DNA of 64,000 nt from a beta proteobacterium MWH-UniP1 (GCA_036362785.1 CP143625.1:683401-747400), one strand, 5' to 3'; positions 1 through 8,764 are shown, numbered from the stretch's first letter. Program-made: numbers and translations. The notes: a model not told the origin generated them from the letters alone.

Positions 1-273
1 ACGCTAGATGTCATGTGCCCAGGTTTTCCTGCCGATTGCTTGGAGACACTGGAAGAGATCGCCATGGAGGGCAAGGAAGATTTCTTAACGGCGGGTGGCG
101 AGCACTATCGTTACATTCCCTGCCTGAACGATGATGCGAATGGCATTTCTGCTTTGACGGACCTGATCGAGCAGCACATGCAGGGCTGGCCCGTTAAGCG
201 CGCCGAAGTGCCCACCCAGGGCGAGCTGGAGTTGCAGCGCGCACGTGCATTGCAGCGCGGCGCTGAGAAATAG
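1..273 (+). CDS. hemH: Ferrochelatase, C-terminal part (cut by window start)
   Basis: The frame is open from base 1 to the TAG at 271-273, so only the last 90 residues are present. The residues [19 protein letters not shown] followed by a YIPCLND motif are the typical C-terminal end of bacterial ferrochelatase, which inserts Fe2+ into protoporphyrin IX to make protoheme. The active-site region lies outside the window. In related genomes hemH is often near grpE; here two ATPase genes separate them. The stop codon is 8 bases before a copy of the GGTGTCWGACACC palindrome. Confidence 0.9.
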   Translation, partial: TLDVMCPGFPADCLETLEEIAMEGKEDFLTAGGEHYRYIPCLNDDANGISALTDLIEQHMQGWPVKRAEVPTQGELELQRARALQRGAEK

Positions 274-281
274 TTTTCTGT

Positions 282-294
282 GGTGTCAGACACC
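282..294. repeat. GGTGTCWGACACC palindrome, single copy
   Basis: A perfect copy of the 13-bp palindrome that recurs across the window. It sits between the convergent ends of hemH and the downstream kinase gene. Read on the minus strand, it supplies the TGA stop of the kinase gene at 286-288, so that protein's last residues are encoded by the repeat. Confidence 0.85.
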
Positions 295-1788
295 GGGTTT
301 CTCGCTCAGGACCTCTGACACTTTTTGGGTGATCGCCAACTCTTGCGAAGTGAGCGGGTCTGCAGACTGTAGTTGATGGGCTAGCACATCGAGCGTGGCC
401 TCTGATGCGTCTTTTTCGCTTTGCTGGCGTTGCAAGATTCGTTCGCGACAAATCTCTGGCGCCACATCTGCATCCATGATCGTGGCAGGAACGCGGAGTT
501 GTGCCGCGAGCGCAATAAACCTTTCGCGCAAGAGGTGGCGTAAAAAGGTGGCATCGACAATCACGCCAAAGCCAGCCTGCAAAAGCCTGGCGGCCTGTTG
601 TTCCAAGTGATGAAAGGTGTCTTGCGTCGCCTGCTCTTGATACAGCGCTGTATTGAGTTCGGATCGGCTGCTCTCTTGAGCAGCAAGCCCATGCAGGCGC
701 TTGCGCTCTACATCTGAGCGCAGCCGAATCATGCCCCTAGATTCCAAAATACGTTGCGACGCATAGGTCTTTCCGCTGCCAGAGAAACCATGCATCAGCA
801 TGAGTGTTGGAACTGGTGGGGATGAGAATTCCGTGGCAAGGGTCAAATAGCGATTCGCATCATCCGATTTCTTTTGATGCAGACTAATTTTGGCCCGCAC
901 CAATGCACGATAGGCTGCATAAAACGGAAGGGTGACCAGCCCCGCGCAGTCTCCCGTGTGTTCCAGCCAGCGGTTGAGCATACGCCAGGCCAGTGGCTTG
1001 TGGTTCCGCGCGCATAAGTCCATGAATAAAAATGCGATTTCGCTCATCACATCAATACAGCGCAGCGTGTCGCTAAATTCGATACAGTCAAAGATTAGCG
1101 GCCGACCCTCGGCCCAGGCGATATTGCCCAGGTGTAAATCACCATGCCCATCTTTCACAGCGCCTTGCTGTTTGCGTGCGGTGAAGACGGGTGTGAGTCG
1201 ATTGATGTCTTTTTCGGTCCATTGTTGTAGTGCCTGAATCCTTTGGTCTTCGGGCAGCATGGCCGCGAGTTCGGCCAGGTTTTCTCGGGCGATTCGGGCG
1301 ACTTCGGCGGCGCTTCCCAGTGGACTGTCCGCTGGGATTGATGGCTCGCTTTGGTGAAACTGCGCGATCCGGTCCGCAATCGCATCGATCTGGGCTGGCT
1401 CAACGGTCGCGGCATGGTCTAGTGTGGCGTCGGCCTCAAAAGCCTTCATCTTGACTGCCCACTCGACAATCTCGTTTGGGGCGGGTGGGGTTGTTGGGTC
1501 AATGGCCCATTCGTTCGTACTAGCGCTAAACACAATCGGCACCACGCCCAGATAAATCTCGGGCGCAAACCGCTGGTTCAGTCGGATTTCTTCTTCGCAA
1601 AAATGCTTTCGGCGCTCAAGGGTCAGAAAGTCAACAAAGGCAAACTTCACCGGCTTTTTGATCTTGTAGGCGAACCTGCCTGCGATCAGTACCCAGGAGA
1701 TATGGGTTTCGATTGGCCGCGGCTGTGTGTCTGGATAACGCCTCGACAAGTTATCGAGTAGGGCGGGAATGTTCACGGTGTCAGGCAC
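286..1788 (-). CDS. Bifunctional aminoglycoside-phosphotransferase-like / P-loop kinase protein
   Basis: A 500-residue two-domain protein. Residues 1 to about 320 resemble the APH/choline kinase fold: DGHGDLHLGNI at 213-223 is the catalytic loop and IFDCIEF at 232-238 matches the Mg2+-binding segment. Residues from about 328 to 500 form a small zeta-toxin/gluconate-kinase-like P-loop domain with GFSGSGKT at 334-341. This pairing is known as the COG2187-COG0645 fusion; its substrate is unknown and it should not be read as drug resistance. The chosen start is GTG at 1788, inside a degenerate palindrome copy; GTG at 1776 is an alternative. The stop also lies in a palindrome copy. It may be co-transcribed with the upstream DUF4143 ATPase gene 28 bp away. 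Confidence 0.75.
   Translation of the reverse strand: MPDTVNIPALLDNLSRRYPDTQPRPIETHISWVLIAGRFAYKIKKPVKFAFVDFLTLERRKHFCEEEIRLNQRFAPEIYLGVVPIVFSASTNEWAIDPTTPPAPNEIVEWAVKMKAFEADATLDHAATVEPAQIDAIADRIAQFHQSEPSIPADSPLGSAAEVARIARENLAELAAMLPEDQRIQALQQWTEKDINRLTPVFTARKQQGAVKDGHGDLHLGNIAWAEGRPLIFDCIEFSDTLRCIDVMSEIAFLFMDLCARNHKPLAWRMLNRWLEHTGDCAGLVTLPFYAAYRALVRAKISLHQKKSDDANRYLTLATEFSSPPVPTLMLMHGFSGSGKTYASQRILESRGMIRLRSDVERKRLHGLAAQESSRSELNTALYQEQATQDTFHHLEQQAARLLQAGFGVIVDATFLRHLLRERFIALAAQLRVPATIMDADVAPEICRERILQRQQSEKDASEATLDVLAHQLQSADPLTSQELAITQKVSEVLSEKPGV
1777..1788. repeat. Degenerate copy of the GTGTC palindrome at the kinase start
   Basis: GGTGTCAGGCAC is the variant unit also found in the mtnA array and the dnaJ-mtnA hairpin. 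On the minus strand it provides both candidate GTG start codons of the kinase gene, so the first residues (M-P-D-T-V) are repeat-encoded. Confidence 0.55.
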
Positions 1789-1816
1789 GGTGTTTCAATC
1801 ACCACATTTTTACTTT

Positions 1817-3058
1817 CTACTTGCCCCATAGCGACGACAATGGCGCCGCCCAGATGCCGCCCCCCAAGGTCATCGTCTCGGTCCCGTCGTAAAGCAACAC
1901 CCCCATTTTGAATTGCTTGCCCGCTAGACTGGCCAGCTTTTTCAGCCCACGAAAATCGGTCTCTTTAACGGTGGCGGCTGCTTTGACCTCGACCCCTATC
2001 AATAGCCCGGCAGTATTTTCAATCACAATATCTACCTCAAACTTGTCTAAGTCCCGGTAGTACATCAGTTGGTAATCCCCCTCCGCTGTGGTCGTGTGCT
2101 TGAGCAGTTCACTAAAGACAAAGGTTTCCAGCACGTTGCCAAATCGCGTACGGTCTTGATGTGCCTCGTCGGCGGTTAAATCGAGCAACGCCGCTAGCAA
2201 TCCGGAATCAATGAACTGCAGCTTCGATGTTTTCACTAAACGGTTTAGGCGGTTGCGTGCCCAGACATCGATACGCTTCAGCAGGTACATCTGCTCGAAA
2301 ACACTCACGTAACGCGAGGCAGTCTTGCCGTCTAGTCCGACCTGGCCACCGAGTTGTGTGTAATTGCACATTTGGCCAGCCGTCTGCGCCAGGGCGCGCA
2401 GGAATCGCGGTAGTTGACCCAACTTTTCGATGCTTGCCACATCACGAAGGTCACGCTGAATGATTGCGTCGATGTATTGACGTGCCCAAGCGACACGGCG
2501 CCTGGGCGATGCGCGCGCAATTGCTTCGGGGTAGCCGCCGCGCATTACCCGTTCGATAAGATCACCGCCAATTGCAGGCTGATCTACCTTGAGTATCTGA
2601 CCCGCGAAGGCGCGATCGATCCAGTTCGCTGAGCGCGACTCGATTTCGCTCTGCGATAAAGGGAGTAGCGAGAGGGTTTCCATTCGGCCGGCAAGTGAGT
2701 CAGCCACGGTTGGCAGCGCCATTAAGTTGGCTGAACCGGTCAGCAGGAACCGGCCAGGGCGCCGGTCTTCGTCCACGCTCTTTTTGATGGCCAACAGCAG
2801 CTGAGGTGCGCGCTGGATTTCATCAATCACAGCCCGATCCAGGCTACGAATCATCCCGGCCGGATCCTCCCGTGCCGACAGCAATGTCAGTTCGTCATCC
2901 ATCGTCAGGTAACGAAAGCCCTGCTGCTCTGCGATACGCCGCACCAGGGTTGTCTTCCCGGCCTGACGAGGGCCTGCCAGCAACACGACTGGCGTGTCCA
3001 GCAGGGCTTCAGCGACGCGTGGTTGGATTCGACGCGGGAAAAGGGCTGCTACATTCAT
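1817..3058 (-). CDS. AAA ATPase of the DUF4143 family
   Basis: A 413-residue protein. An N-terminal AAA_14 domain carries the P-loop GPRQAGKTT at about residues 29-37 and a Walker B-like AVIDEIQRAP at about 75-84. A sensor-like LLTGSANLM follows, and the C-terminal half has the DUF4143 region with the acidic pair FEVDIVIE and the segment IGVEVKAAAT, resembling a PD-(D/E)xK-like core (D-x(n)-E-x-K). These proteins are common accessory genes whose biochemical role is poorly known; a link to toxin-antitoxin-like or nucleic-acid functions is speculation. The start is ATG at 3058. Immediately upstream are three 22-bp-phased repeats that look like an operator. It lies between hemH and grpE with the kinase gene. 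Confidence 0.8.
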   Translation of the reverse strand: MNVAALFPRRIQPRVAEALLDTPVVLLAGPRQAGKTTLVRRIAEQQGFRYLTMDDELTLLSAREDPAGMIRSLDRAVIDEIQRAPQLLLAIKKSVDEDRRPGRFLLTGSANLMALPTVADSLAGRMETLSLLPLSQSEIESRSANWIDRAFAGQILKVDQPAIGGDLIERVMRGGYPEAIARASPRRRVAWARQYIDAIIQRDLRDVASIEKLGQLPRFLRALAQTAGQMCNYTQLGGQVGLDGKTASRYVSVFEQMYLLKRIDVWARNRLNRLVKTSKLQFIDSGLLAALLDLTADEAHQDRTRFGNVLETFVFSELLKHTTTAEGDYQLMYYRDLDKFEVDIVIENTAGLLIGVEVKAAATVKETDFRGLKKLASLAGKQFKMGVLLYDGTETMTLGGGIWAAPLSSLWGK

Positions 3059-3068
3059 GTGGTGATGG

Positions 3069-3132
3069 TACCGTAAATCTCGGAAGCAAGATACGTAAAT
3101 TTCGGAATTAAACTACGTAAATCCCGGAATTT
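3069..3132. promoter_or_regulatory. Three 22-bp-phased direct repeats, probable operator
   Basis: The core CGTAAAT-N3-CGGAA occurs three times, with CGTAAAT starting at 3072, 3094 and 3116, exactly 22 bp apart (close to two helical turns). The flanks are also similar: a TAC or TA before the core and TT or GC after it. The array begins 11 bp upstream of the ATG of the minus-strand DUF4143 gene and fills its likely promoter. The repeat structure is seen directly; regulator binding is inferred. Confidence 0.6.
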
Positions 3133-3201
3133 AGTAAATATAAATCAAAGCGATAGTCTGTTTAGAACGAATTCGGGTGCCTTGAGAGGCCGCATCAAAG
3201 T

Positions 3202-3213
3202 GTGTCTGACACC
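3202..3213. repeat. GTGTCTGACACC palindrome copy upstream of grpE
   Basis: Twelve of thirteen bases of the common unit match. It lies just upstream of the sigma-32 promoter of grpE and marks the far side of the two-gene accessory block that starts with the copy at 282-294. Confidence 0.8.
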
Positions 3214-3241
3214 TCGCTGGACTGCCGGGCCAAGATACCCC

Positions 3242-3269
3242 CTTGAATCCCCTAAATTCGTCCCCATCT
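3242..3269 (+). promoter_or_regulatory. Sigma-32 heat-shock promoter of grpE
   Basis: CTTGAAT at 3242-3248, a 13-bp spacer, then CCCCATCT at 3262-3269. This is nearly identical to the sigma-32 (RpoH) consensus CTTGAAA-N13-15-CCCCATNT. It lies 33 bp upstream of the grpE ATG, with AGAAGG a few bases before the start codon. Confidence 0.85.
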
Positions 3270-3302
3270 ACAGGAAATCCGTGTTGAACAGAAGGCACCC
3301 TC

Positions 3303-3863
3303 ATGACCAATCAAGACAAAGAACAACAACCCAAGTCTGAAGACACTGCCGGCTTGACCGACCAGGAGCTAGACCAGGCCGCCAAGGCCGACCAGCCGCT
3401 ATCCCTGGAAGCCCAGCTCGAAGAGGCGCTGGCCAAGGTCAAGGCCTGGGAAGAAGAGTACCTGCGGGCCAGGGCCGATATGGAAAACCTGCGTAAACGC
3501 AGTGCCCAGGAAGTGATCAATGCCGGCAAGTTCGCCATTGAATCCTTTGCCGAGGCCCTGCTACCCGTGGCCGACAGCCTGGAAACGGCACTCAGCCTGG
3601 AAAACCAGACCTTTGAGGGCTTGCGTGGCGGTGTGGAACTCACGTTGAAGCAGCTGCAGCAGGCCTTCCAGAAAGGCCGCTTAGCGGTCGTGGACCCCAA
3701 GGGCGAGAAATTCGATCCCAACCGCCACCAGGCGGTCTCCATGGTCGATGGCAGCACCCAGGCCCCCCCGGTGGCCTCGGGCCACGTGGTGGCGGTGATG
3801 CAAAAGGGCTATACCGTGGCCGAGCGGGTCTTGCGGCCAGCCATTGTGGTGGTCGCCCAGTAA
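3303..3863 (+). CDS. grpE: Nucleotide exchange factor GrpE
   Basis: A 186-residue cytoplasmic co-chaperone that releases ADP from DnaK. The N-terminal 40 or so residues are acidic and Gln-rich, and are followed by a long coiled coil with YLRARADMENLRKRSAQE, the family's dimer-helix signature. The C-terminal beta domain contains FDPNRHQAV and the typical ending with GYTVAERVLRPA. Length is normal for Betaproteobacteria. It is first in the grpE-dnaK-dnaJ series and has its own sigma-32 promoter. Confidence 0.97.
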   Translation: MTNQDKEQQPKSEDTAGLTDQELDQAAKADQPLSLEAQLEEALAKVKAWEEEYLRARADMENLRKRSAQEVINAGKFAIESFAEALLPVADSLETALSLENQTFEGLRGGVELTLKQLQQAFQKGRLAVVDPKGEKFDPNRHQAVSMVDGSTQAPPVASGHVVAVMQKGYTVAERVLRPAIVVVAQ

Positions 3864-3864
3864 T

Positions 3865-3892
3865 CTTGAAATCAACGAATTCACCCCCATTT
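3865..3892 (+). promoter_or_regulatory. Sigma-32 heat-shock promoter of dnaK
   Basis: CTTGAAA at 3865-3871, a 13-bp spacer, then CCCCATTT at 3885-3892, a full sigma-32 consensus. It starts 2 bp after the grpE stop, so dnaK-dnaJ can be transcribed both from here and by read-through from grpE. GAAGGAA before 3933 is the dnaK ribosome binding site. Confidence 0.87.
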
Positions 3893-3932
3893 ACCGAAAC
3901 AACTGAATAACCCTTTTTGAAGGAACGCAAAC

Positions 3933-5864
3933 ATGGCAAAGATTATTGGTATTGACCTGGGCACCACGAACTCGTGTGTGGCCATTTTGGAAGGCGGCAC
4001 GCCCAAGGTGATTGAGAACTCTGAAGGCGCCCGCACCACCCCATCAATCATCGCCTACATGGAAGACGGCGAGATCCTGGTGGGCGCGCCTGCAAAGCGT
4101 CAGGCGGTGACCAACCCCAAGAACACGCTCTATGCAGTAAAGCGCCTGATCGGCCGCAAGTTCGACGAAAAAGAAGTTCAAAAAGACATCGATCTGATGC
4201 CTTTTGAAATCTCCAAGGCCGATAACGGCGATGCATGGGTCAAGGTCCGCGATAAGAAGCTGGCACCCCCACAAGTGTCCGCCGAAGTGCTACGCAAGAT
4301 GAAGAAAACCGCCGAAGACTATCTTGGCGAAGAAGTGACCGAGGCCGTGATCACAGTACCCGCTTACTTTAACGACGCGCAGCGCCAGGCCACCAAAGAT
4401 GCTGGCCGCATTGCTGGCCTGGAAGTCAAACGCATCATCAACGAACCCACGGCCGCAGCACTAGCTTTCGGTTTAGATAAAGCTGCCGGCAAAGATCGCA
4501 AGATCGCGGTCTATGACCTGGGTGGCGGTACGTTTGACGTGTCGATCATTGAAATTGCTGACGTAGATGGCGAGAAGCAGTTTGAAGTGCTTTCCACCAA
4601 CGGTGACACCTTCTTGGGTGGTGAAGACTTCGACCAGCGCATCATCGATCACATCATTGAAGACTTTAAAAAGCAAAGCGGTGTTGATCTTTCCAAAGAC
4701 CCGATTGCGCTGCAGCGGATCAAAGCGGCTGCCGAGCGGGCCAAGATCGAGTTGTCGTCTAGCCAGCAGACCGAATTGAATGAGCCGTACATCGCCATGG
4801 CCAATGGCGCTCCTGTGCACCTGACCTTTAAGATCACGCGTGCCAAGCTCGAGTCTTTGGTCGATGAGCTGATTGCCCGCACGATCGAGCCCTGCAAGAT
4901 CGCGCTGAAAGACGCCGGCGTGTCGGCATCGGATATTGACGATGTGATTCTGGTGGGCGGTATGTCCCGCATGCCCAAGGTGCAAGATGCAGTCAAGGCC
5001 TTCTTTGGCAAAGAGCCACGCAAAGACGTGAACCCCGATGAAGCCGTTGCCGTTGGTGCAGCCATTCAGGGCTCGGTGTTGGCTGGTGACCGTAAAGACG
5101 TGTTGCTTTTGGATGTCACACCTTTGTCTCTTGGTATCGAGACCCTGGGCGGTGTGATGACCAAGATGATTCAGAAGAACACCACGATCCCGACCAAGTT
5201 TTCGCAGGTCTTCTCGACTGCGGATGACAATCAGCCGGCCGTGACGATCAAGGTCTTCCAGGGTGAGCGTGAATTGGCCAATGCCAACAAGCTGCTCGGT
5301 GAATTCAATCTGGAAGGCATTGCGCCTGCACCACGCGGTACGCCGCAGATCGAAGTGACCTTTGATATCGATGCCAACGGTATTTTGCATGTGTCCGCAA
5401 AAGACAAGGCCACTGGCAAAGAGAACAAGATCACCATCAAGGCAAACTCTGGCTTAACGGATGACGAGATCCAGAAGATGGTCAAAGACGCTGAAGCCAA
5501 CGCTGAAGAGGATAAAAAGCGTGTGGCCATGGTCCAGGCCCGTAACGCTGGCGAAGCCATGGTGCATTCGGTGAAGAAATCATTGGAAGAGCACGGCGAT
5601 AAGATCGACGCTGATGAAAAGGCCAAGATCGAAGAAGCGATTAAAGAAGCCGAGGCCGCCTTGAAGACGGAAGACCAGGCACAGATCGAAGCCAAGACTG
5701 AGAACCTGATGAAGGCTTCTCAGAAACTGGGCGAAAAGGTCTATGCCGATGCGCAGGCTGCTGGTGCTGCCGCTGCGTCTAGCGGTGCGCCAGGTGCGAA
5801 CGCAGGTGGCGCAAAGGCCGACGACGTGGTCGATGCTGATTTCAAGGAAGTGAAGCGTGACTAA
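3933..5864 (+). CDS. dnaK: Molecular chaperone DnaK (Hsp70)
   Basis: A 643-residue Hsp70. The ATPase domain has the phosphate-1 motif [12 protein letters not shown] at the N-terminus, the phosphate-2 motif [12 protein letters not shown] and the adenosine motif [10 protein letters not shown]. The linker [14 protein letters not shown] leads into the substrate-binding domain, and the acidic tail ends in [13 protein letters not shown], the usual DnaK end that contacts co-chaperones. It refolds and protects proteins with GrpE and DnaJ, whose genes flank it. Its TAA stop shares its last base with the dnaJ ATG. Confidence 0.99.
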   Translation: MAKIIGIDLGTTNSCVAILEGGTPKVIENSEGARTTPSIIAYMEDGEILVGAPAKRQAVTNPKNTLYAVKRLIGRKFDEKEVQKDIDLMPFEISKADNGDAWVKVRDKKLAPPQVSAEVLRKMKKTAEDYLGEEVTEAVITVPAYFNDAQRQATKDAGRIAGLEVKRIINEPTAAALAFGLDKAAGKDRKIAVYDLGGGTFDVSIIEIADVDGEKQFEVLSTNGDTFLGGEDFDQRIIDHIIEDFKKQSGVDLSKDPIALQRIKAAAERAKIELSSSQQTELNEPYIAMANGAPVHLTFKITRAKLESLVDELIARTIEPCKIALKDAGVSASDIDDVILVGGMSRMPKVQDAVKAFFGKEPRKDVNPDEAVAVGAAIQGSVLAGDRKDVLLLDVTPLSLGIETLGGVMTKMIQKNTTIPTKFSQVFSTADDNQPAVTIKVFQGERELANANKLLGEFNLEGIAPAPRGTPQIEVTFDIDANGILHVSAKDKATGKENKITIKANSGLTDDEIQKMVKDAEANAEEDKKRVAMVQARNAGEAMVHSVKKSLEEHGDKIDADEKAKIEEAIKEAEAALKTEDQAQIEAKTENLMKASQKLGEKVYADAQAAGAAAASSGAPGANAGGAKADDVVDADFKEVKRD

Positions 5865-6997
5865 TGTCCAAGCGCGACTACTATGAAGTGCTTGGCGTAG
5901 CGAAAAACGCATCCGACGACGAGCTTAAAAAAGCCTATCGTAAGTTAGCGATGAAATATCACCCGGACCGCAATCCGGGTGATAAGGCTGCCGAGGAGAA
6001 ATTCAAAGAGGCCAAAGAGGCCTATGAGATGCTCACCGACGCTGAAAAGCGTGCGGCCTATGATCGCTTTGGTCATGCGGGCGTTGACCCCAATGCCGGT
6101 GGTTTTGGTGGCGGAGGTGGTTTTGCAGGCGGCGGTTTTGCGGACGCGTTTGGCGATATCTTTGGCGACATCTTTGGTGGTGCAGCCGGTGGCCGCGGTG
6201 GGCGCAGCAACGTCTATCGTGGTGCGGATCTGCGCTATTCCATGGAGATCTCGCTAGAAGAAGCGGCCAATGGCATGACCACCGAGATCAAGGTGCCCAC
6301 TTGGGAAAAGTGCGGCACCTGTGATGGTTCGGGCGCCAAGCCGGGCACGAAACCCGAGATCTGTAAGACCTGTGACGGTCAAGGACAGGTCCGCATGCAG
6401 CAGGGCTTCTTCTCGATTCAGCAGACCTGCCCAAGCTGTCATGGCCGTGGCAAGACGATCAAAGAGCCCTGCCCAAGCTGTCGTGGTGAAGGCCGTATTC
6501 GCAAGCAGAAAACACTGGAAGTCAAAATCCCTGCTGGTATTGATGACGGCATGCGGATTCGCTCGGCTGGCAATGGCGAGCCCGGTGTGAATGGTGGACC
6601 CAGTGGTGATCTGTATGTTGAGATCAGCATCCGGCCCCATCGAGTCTTCTCGCGCGATGGTGATGATCTGCACTGTGAAGTGCCGATCAGTTTTGCGCGT
6701 GCTGCATTGGGTGGCTCAGTGGATGTACCCACGTTGGGTGGTAAGGCCAGCTTCGATGTGCCCGAGGGCACGCAGAGCGGCAAGACCTTCCGGCTACGTG
6801 GCAAGGGCATTAAAAACGTTCGCTCCAGCCTGCCCGGTGATCTCTACTGCCACGTGGTGATTGAGACACCAGTCAAACTCACCGATAAGCAGCGCAAGCT
6901 CTTACAAGAGTTTGAATCTTCTTTGGAGGAGGGTGGCGAGCGCCACAATCCCCAGAGCAAGAGCTGGATGGATAAGGTGAAGGACTTTTTTAACTAA
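5864..6997 (+). CDS. dnaJ: Chaperone DnaJ (Hsp40)
   Basis: A 377-residue type I Hsp40. The N-terminal J domain contains YHPDRNPGD with the HPD motif that stimulates DnaK ATPase. A Gly/Phe-rich stretch at about residues 75-115 precedes four zinc-finger repeats ([32 protein letters not shown]), then the C-terminal substrate-binding domains. The start overlaps the dnaK stop by one base (TAATG), which implies translational coupling. A GTGTC-type hairpin lies 10 bp downstream. Confidence 0.98.
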   Translation: MSKRDYYEVLGVAKNASDDELKKAYRKLAMKYHPDRNPGDKAAEEKFKEAKEAYEMLTDAEKRAAYDRFGHAGVDPNAGGFGGGGGFAGGGFADAFGDIFGDIFGGAAGGRGGRSNVYRGADLRYSMEISLEEAANGMTTEIKVPTWEKCGTCDGSGAKPGTKPEICKTCDGQGQVRMQQGFFSIQQTCPSCHGRGKTIKEPCPSCRGEGRIRKQKTLEVKIPAGIDDGMRIRSAGNGEPGVNGGPSGDLYVEISIRPHRVFSRDGDDLHCEVPISFARAALGGSVDVPTLGGKASFDVPEGTQSGKTFRLRGKGIKNVRSSLPGDLYCHVVIETPVKLTDKQRKLLQEFESSLEEGGERHNPQSKSWMDKVKDFFN

Positions 6998-7006
6998 AAG
7001 CGATCG

Positions 7007-7031
7007 GGTGTCAGGCATCGTGCCTGACACC
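7007..7031. repeat. Head-to-head GTGTCAGGCA hairpin between dnaJ and mtnA
   Basis: GGTGTCAGGCA at 7007-7017 and TGCCTGACACC at 7021-7031 form a perfect 11-bp stem with a 3-base loop. It lies between the converging dnaJ and mtnA genes. It belongs to the palindrome family of this window and may also act as a bidirectional terminator, although no clear T run follows on either strand. Confidence 0.75.
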
Positions 7032-7048
7032 GCTTTATCCTGCGCCTC

Positions 7049-8146
7049 CTAGAAAAGCGCACTCAATTTCTCTTTGTTCGGCGCAAGCACCACACCTTTT
7101 TCGGTGATCAATCCAGTCACCAGCTCTGCGGGTGTCACATCAAACGCGGGGTTACGAATCATGACCCCCGGTGGTGCCCAGCGGGATTCGCCGTAGCCTG
7201 TGACCTCATTGTGGTGGCGTTCTTCAATCGGAATATCGGCGCCACTCTCGATCGTCATATCAATGGTGGACAAAGGGCAGGCCACATAAAATGGAATGCC
7301 ATGCCGGTGGGCAAGTACCGCCACCATATAGGTGCCGATCTTATTGGCCACATCGCCATTGGCCGCCACCCGATCGGTGCCAACCACCACGGCATCAATC
7401 TCACCTGCGGCCATCATGTGGCCGGCCATATTGTCAGTAATCAGTGTGACCGGAATGCCCGATTGCATCAGCTCCCATGCGGTCAGTCGCGCTCCTTGCA
7501 GTACAGGCCTGGTCTCATCGGCAATCACGGATATCTTTTTTCCCGCCTCGACCGCAGAGCGAAAGACACCAAGTGCTGTGCCGTGGCCTGCGGTGGCTAG
7601 CGCCCCTGCGTTGCAATGGGTCAGCACACGCGCACCGTCTTTTAACAGTGCCTGGCCGTGGGCACCCATGGCACGGTTAATCGCAATGTCTTCTGCGTAA
7701 ATATTGTGGGCTTCTTGCAGCAAGGCCTGGGCGATTGTTGAGGTGTCCGATGGGGTGTCCGGTGGGGTGTCAGGCACGGTGTCAGACACCCTGCTGGAGG
7801 TGTCTGACACCGTGCCTGACACCGCTTCTAAAACGGAGCGCATACGGTCTAGCGCCCAAAAGAGATTTACGGCGGTGGGGCGGCTCTTGGCCAGAACATC
7901 AAACCCGGCTTCTAGCTCCGATATAAAGCGTTCAAGCGATTGGCCCTGAAGTCGCTGGGCTTCGACTGCCACCCCATAGGCCGCAGCCACACCGATGGCT
8001 GGCGCGCCCCGCACCACCAAATCACGAATGCCCTGGGCTACCTCTGCAGCACTTTGATAAGCAATGTAATTGCATTGCAGGGGCAGGGCCCGTTGATCGA
8101 GCAGCTCAAGCTGCTGGTGATGCCAGCGCAGGGTTTCATATTTCAA
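7049..8146 (-). CDS. mtnA: S-methyl-5-thioribose-1-phosphate isomerase, with repeat-derived insert
   Basis: A 365-residue enzyme that converts 5-methylthioribose-1-phosphate to 5-methylthioribulose-1-phosphate. RGAPAIGVAAAYG near residue 47, the catalytic Cys178 in THCNAGALAT, and the catalytic Asp in GTDRVAANGD identify MtnA of the eIF2B-like fold. Residues about 109-136 are a low-complexity insert of repeated SDT/PDT units, encoded by the palindrome array at 7742-7823; the family normally has a short helical linker here. The insert is 28 codons, in frame, with conserved sequence on both sides, so the gene is probably functional. The start is TTG at 8146, 3 bp after the apt stop. It is last in the mtnP-aldolase-apt-mtnA operon. 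Confidence 0.93.
   Translation of the reverse strand: MKYETLRWHHQQLELLDQRALPLQCNYIAYQSAAEVAQGIRDLVVRGAPAIGVAAAYGVAVEAQRLQGQSLERFISELEAGFDVLAKSRPTAVNLFWALDRMRSVLEAVSGTVSDTSSRVSDTVPDTPPDTPSDTSTIAQALLQEAHNIYAEDIAINRAMGAHGQALLKDGARVLTHCNAGALATAGHGTALGVFRSAVEAGKKISVIADETRPVLQGARLTAWELMQSGIPVTLITDNMAGHMMAAGEIDAVVVGTDRVAANGDVANKIGTYMVAVLAHRHGIPFYVACPLSTIDMTIESGADIPIEERHHNEVTGYGESRWAPPGVMIRNPAFDVTPAELVTGLITEKGVVLAPNKEKLSALF
7742..7823. repeat. Palindrome array inside mtnA: 12-bp tandem units and 25-bp inverted repeat
   Basis: Four units begin at 7742, 7754, 7766 and 7778, exactly 12 bp apart (GGTGTCCGATGG, GGTGTCCGGTGG, GGTGTCAGGCAC, GGTGTCAGACAC). The segment 7766-7790 is repeated as a perfect 25-bp inverted copy at 7799-7823, separated by the 8-base loop CTGCTGGA. 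The 12-bp period preserves the mtnA frame and encodes (V/P)-x-D-T units. Confidence 0.9.
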
Positions 8147-8149
8147 GGA

Positions 8150-8677
8150 TCAATGCCCCTCAAACGCGGTGAGCGCAAACACATCCACGCCAAGTGCGGT
8201 CAGCCGCTGGGTGCCGCCGATATCGGGCAGATCAATGGCAAAGGCACACTCCACCACTTCGCCACCAAGCTTGCGAATCAGGGTGACGGCGGCCTCGGCG
8301 GTGCCGCCGGTGGCGATTAAGTCGTCAACTAACAAGATCCGCTCACCGGGGTTGATCGCATCGGCGTGGATTTCAATCCGGTCAACGCCGTATTCCAGTT
8401 CGTAGTCTTGGCCAACCGTCTCGGCAGGGAGCTTTCCTTTTTTCCGAATGGGGACAAAACCAATACCCATGGCATAGGCCAGTGGCGCGCCCAAAATAAA
8501 GCCCCGGGACTCAATGCCAGCGACTTTATCGATAGCGGCATTGCCATAACGCGCGACCAACTCATCAATCATGATGCGAAAGCCCACCGGGTCTTTCAGC
8601 AGGGTGGTGATGTCGCGAAAGAGAATGCCCTCTTTGGGGTAGTGGGGGATGGTGCGGATATAAGACTTTATGGACAT
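8150..8677 (-). CDS. apt: Adenine phosphoribosyltransferase
   Basis: A 175-residue enzyme that joins adenine and PRPP to give AMP. The N-terminal [18 protein letters not shown] and the PRPP-binding segment [17 protein letters not shown] are diagnostic. The ATG at 8677 is preferred over upstream codons because GGAAG lies just upstream and the protein then begins [11 protein letters not shown] like its relatives. Within this operon it recycles the adenine released from methylthioadenosine by MtnP. 3 bp separate it from mtnA. Confidence 0.96.
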   Translation of the reverse strand: MSIKSYIRTIPHYPKEGILFRDITTLLKDPVGFRIMIDELVARYGNAAIDKVAGIESRGFILGAPLAYAMGIGFVPIRKKGKLPAETVGQDYELEYGVDRIEIHADAINPGERILLVDDLIATGGTAEAAVTLIRKLGGEVVECAFAIDLPDIGGTQRLTALGVDVFALTAFEGH

Positions 8678-8764
8678 GGTCTTCCTTCGCCCTGCCTGCA
8701 GGGCAACCTGGTGTTGCTCGATTGGTTCAATAATCAAGCGGCCGATGAATGTCAAAACAACGGG

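Noticed and set aside
286-1788. Antibiotic (aminoglycoside) resistance gene
   Set aside because: The APH-like domain is fused to a P-loop kinase in a known uncharacterised family; resistance is not supported.
4473-5390. Long open frame antisense to dnaK (305 residues)
   Set aside because: It lies fully within dnaK, has no recognisable motif, and results from the codon bias of the real gene.
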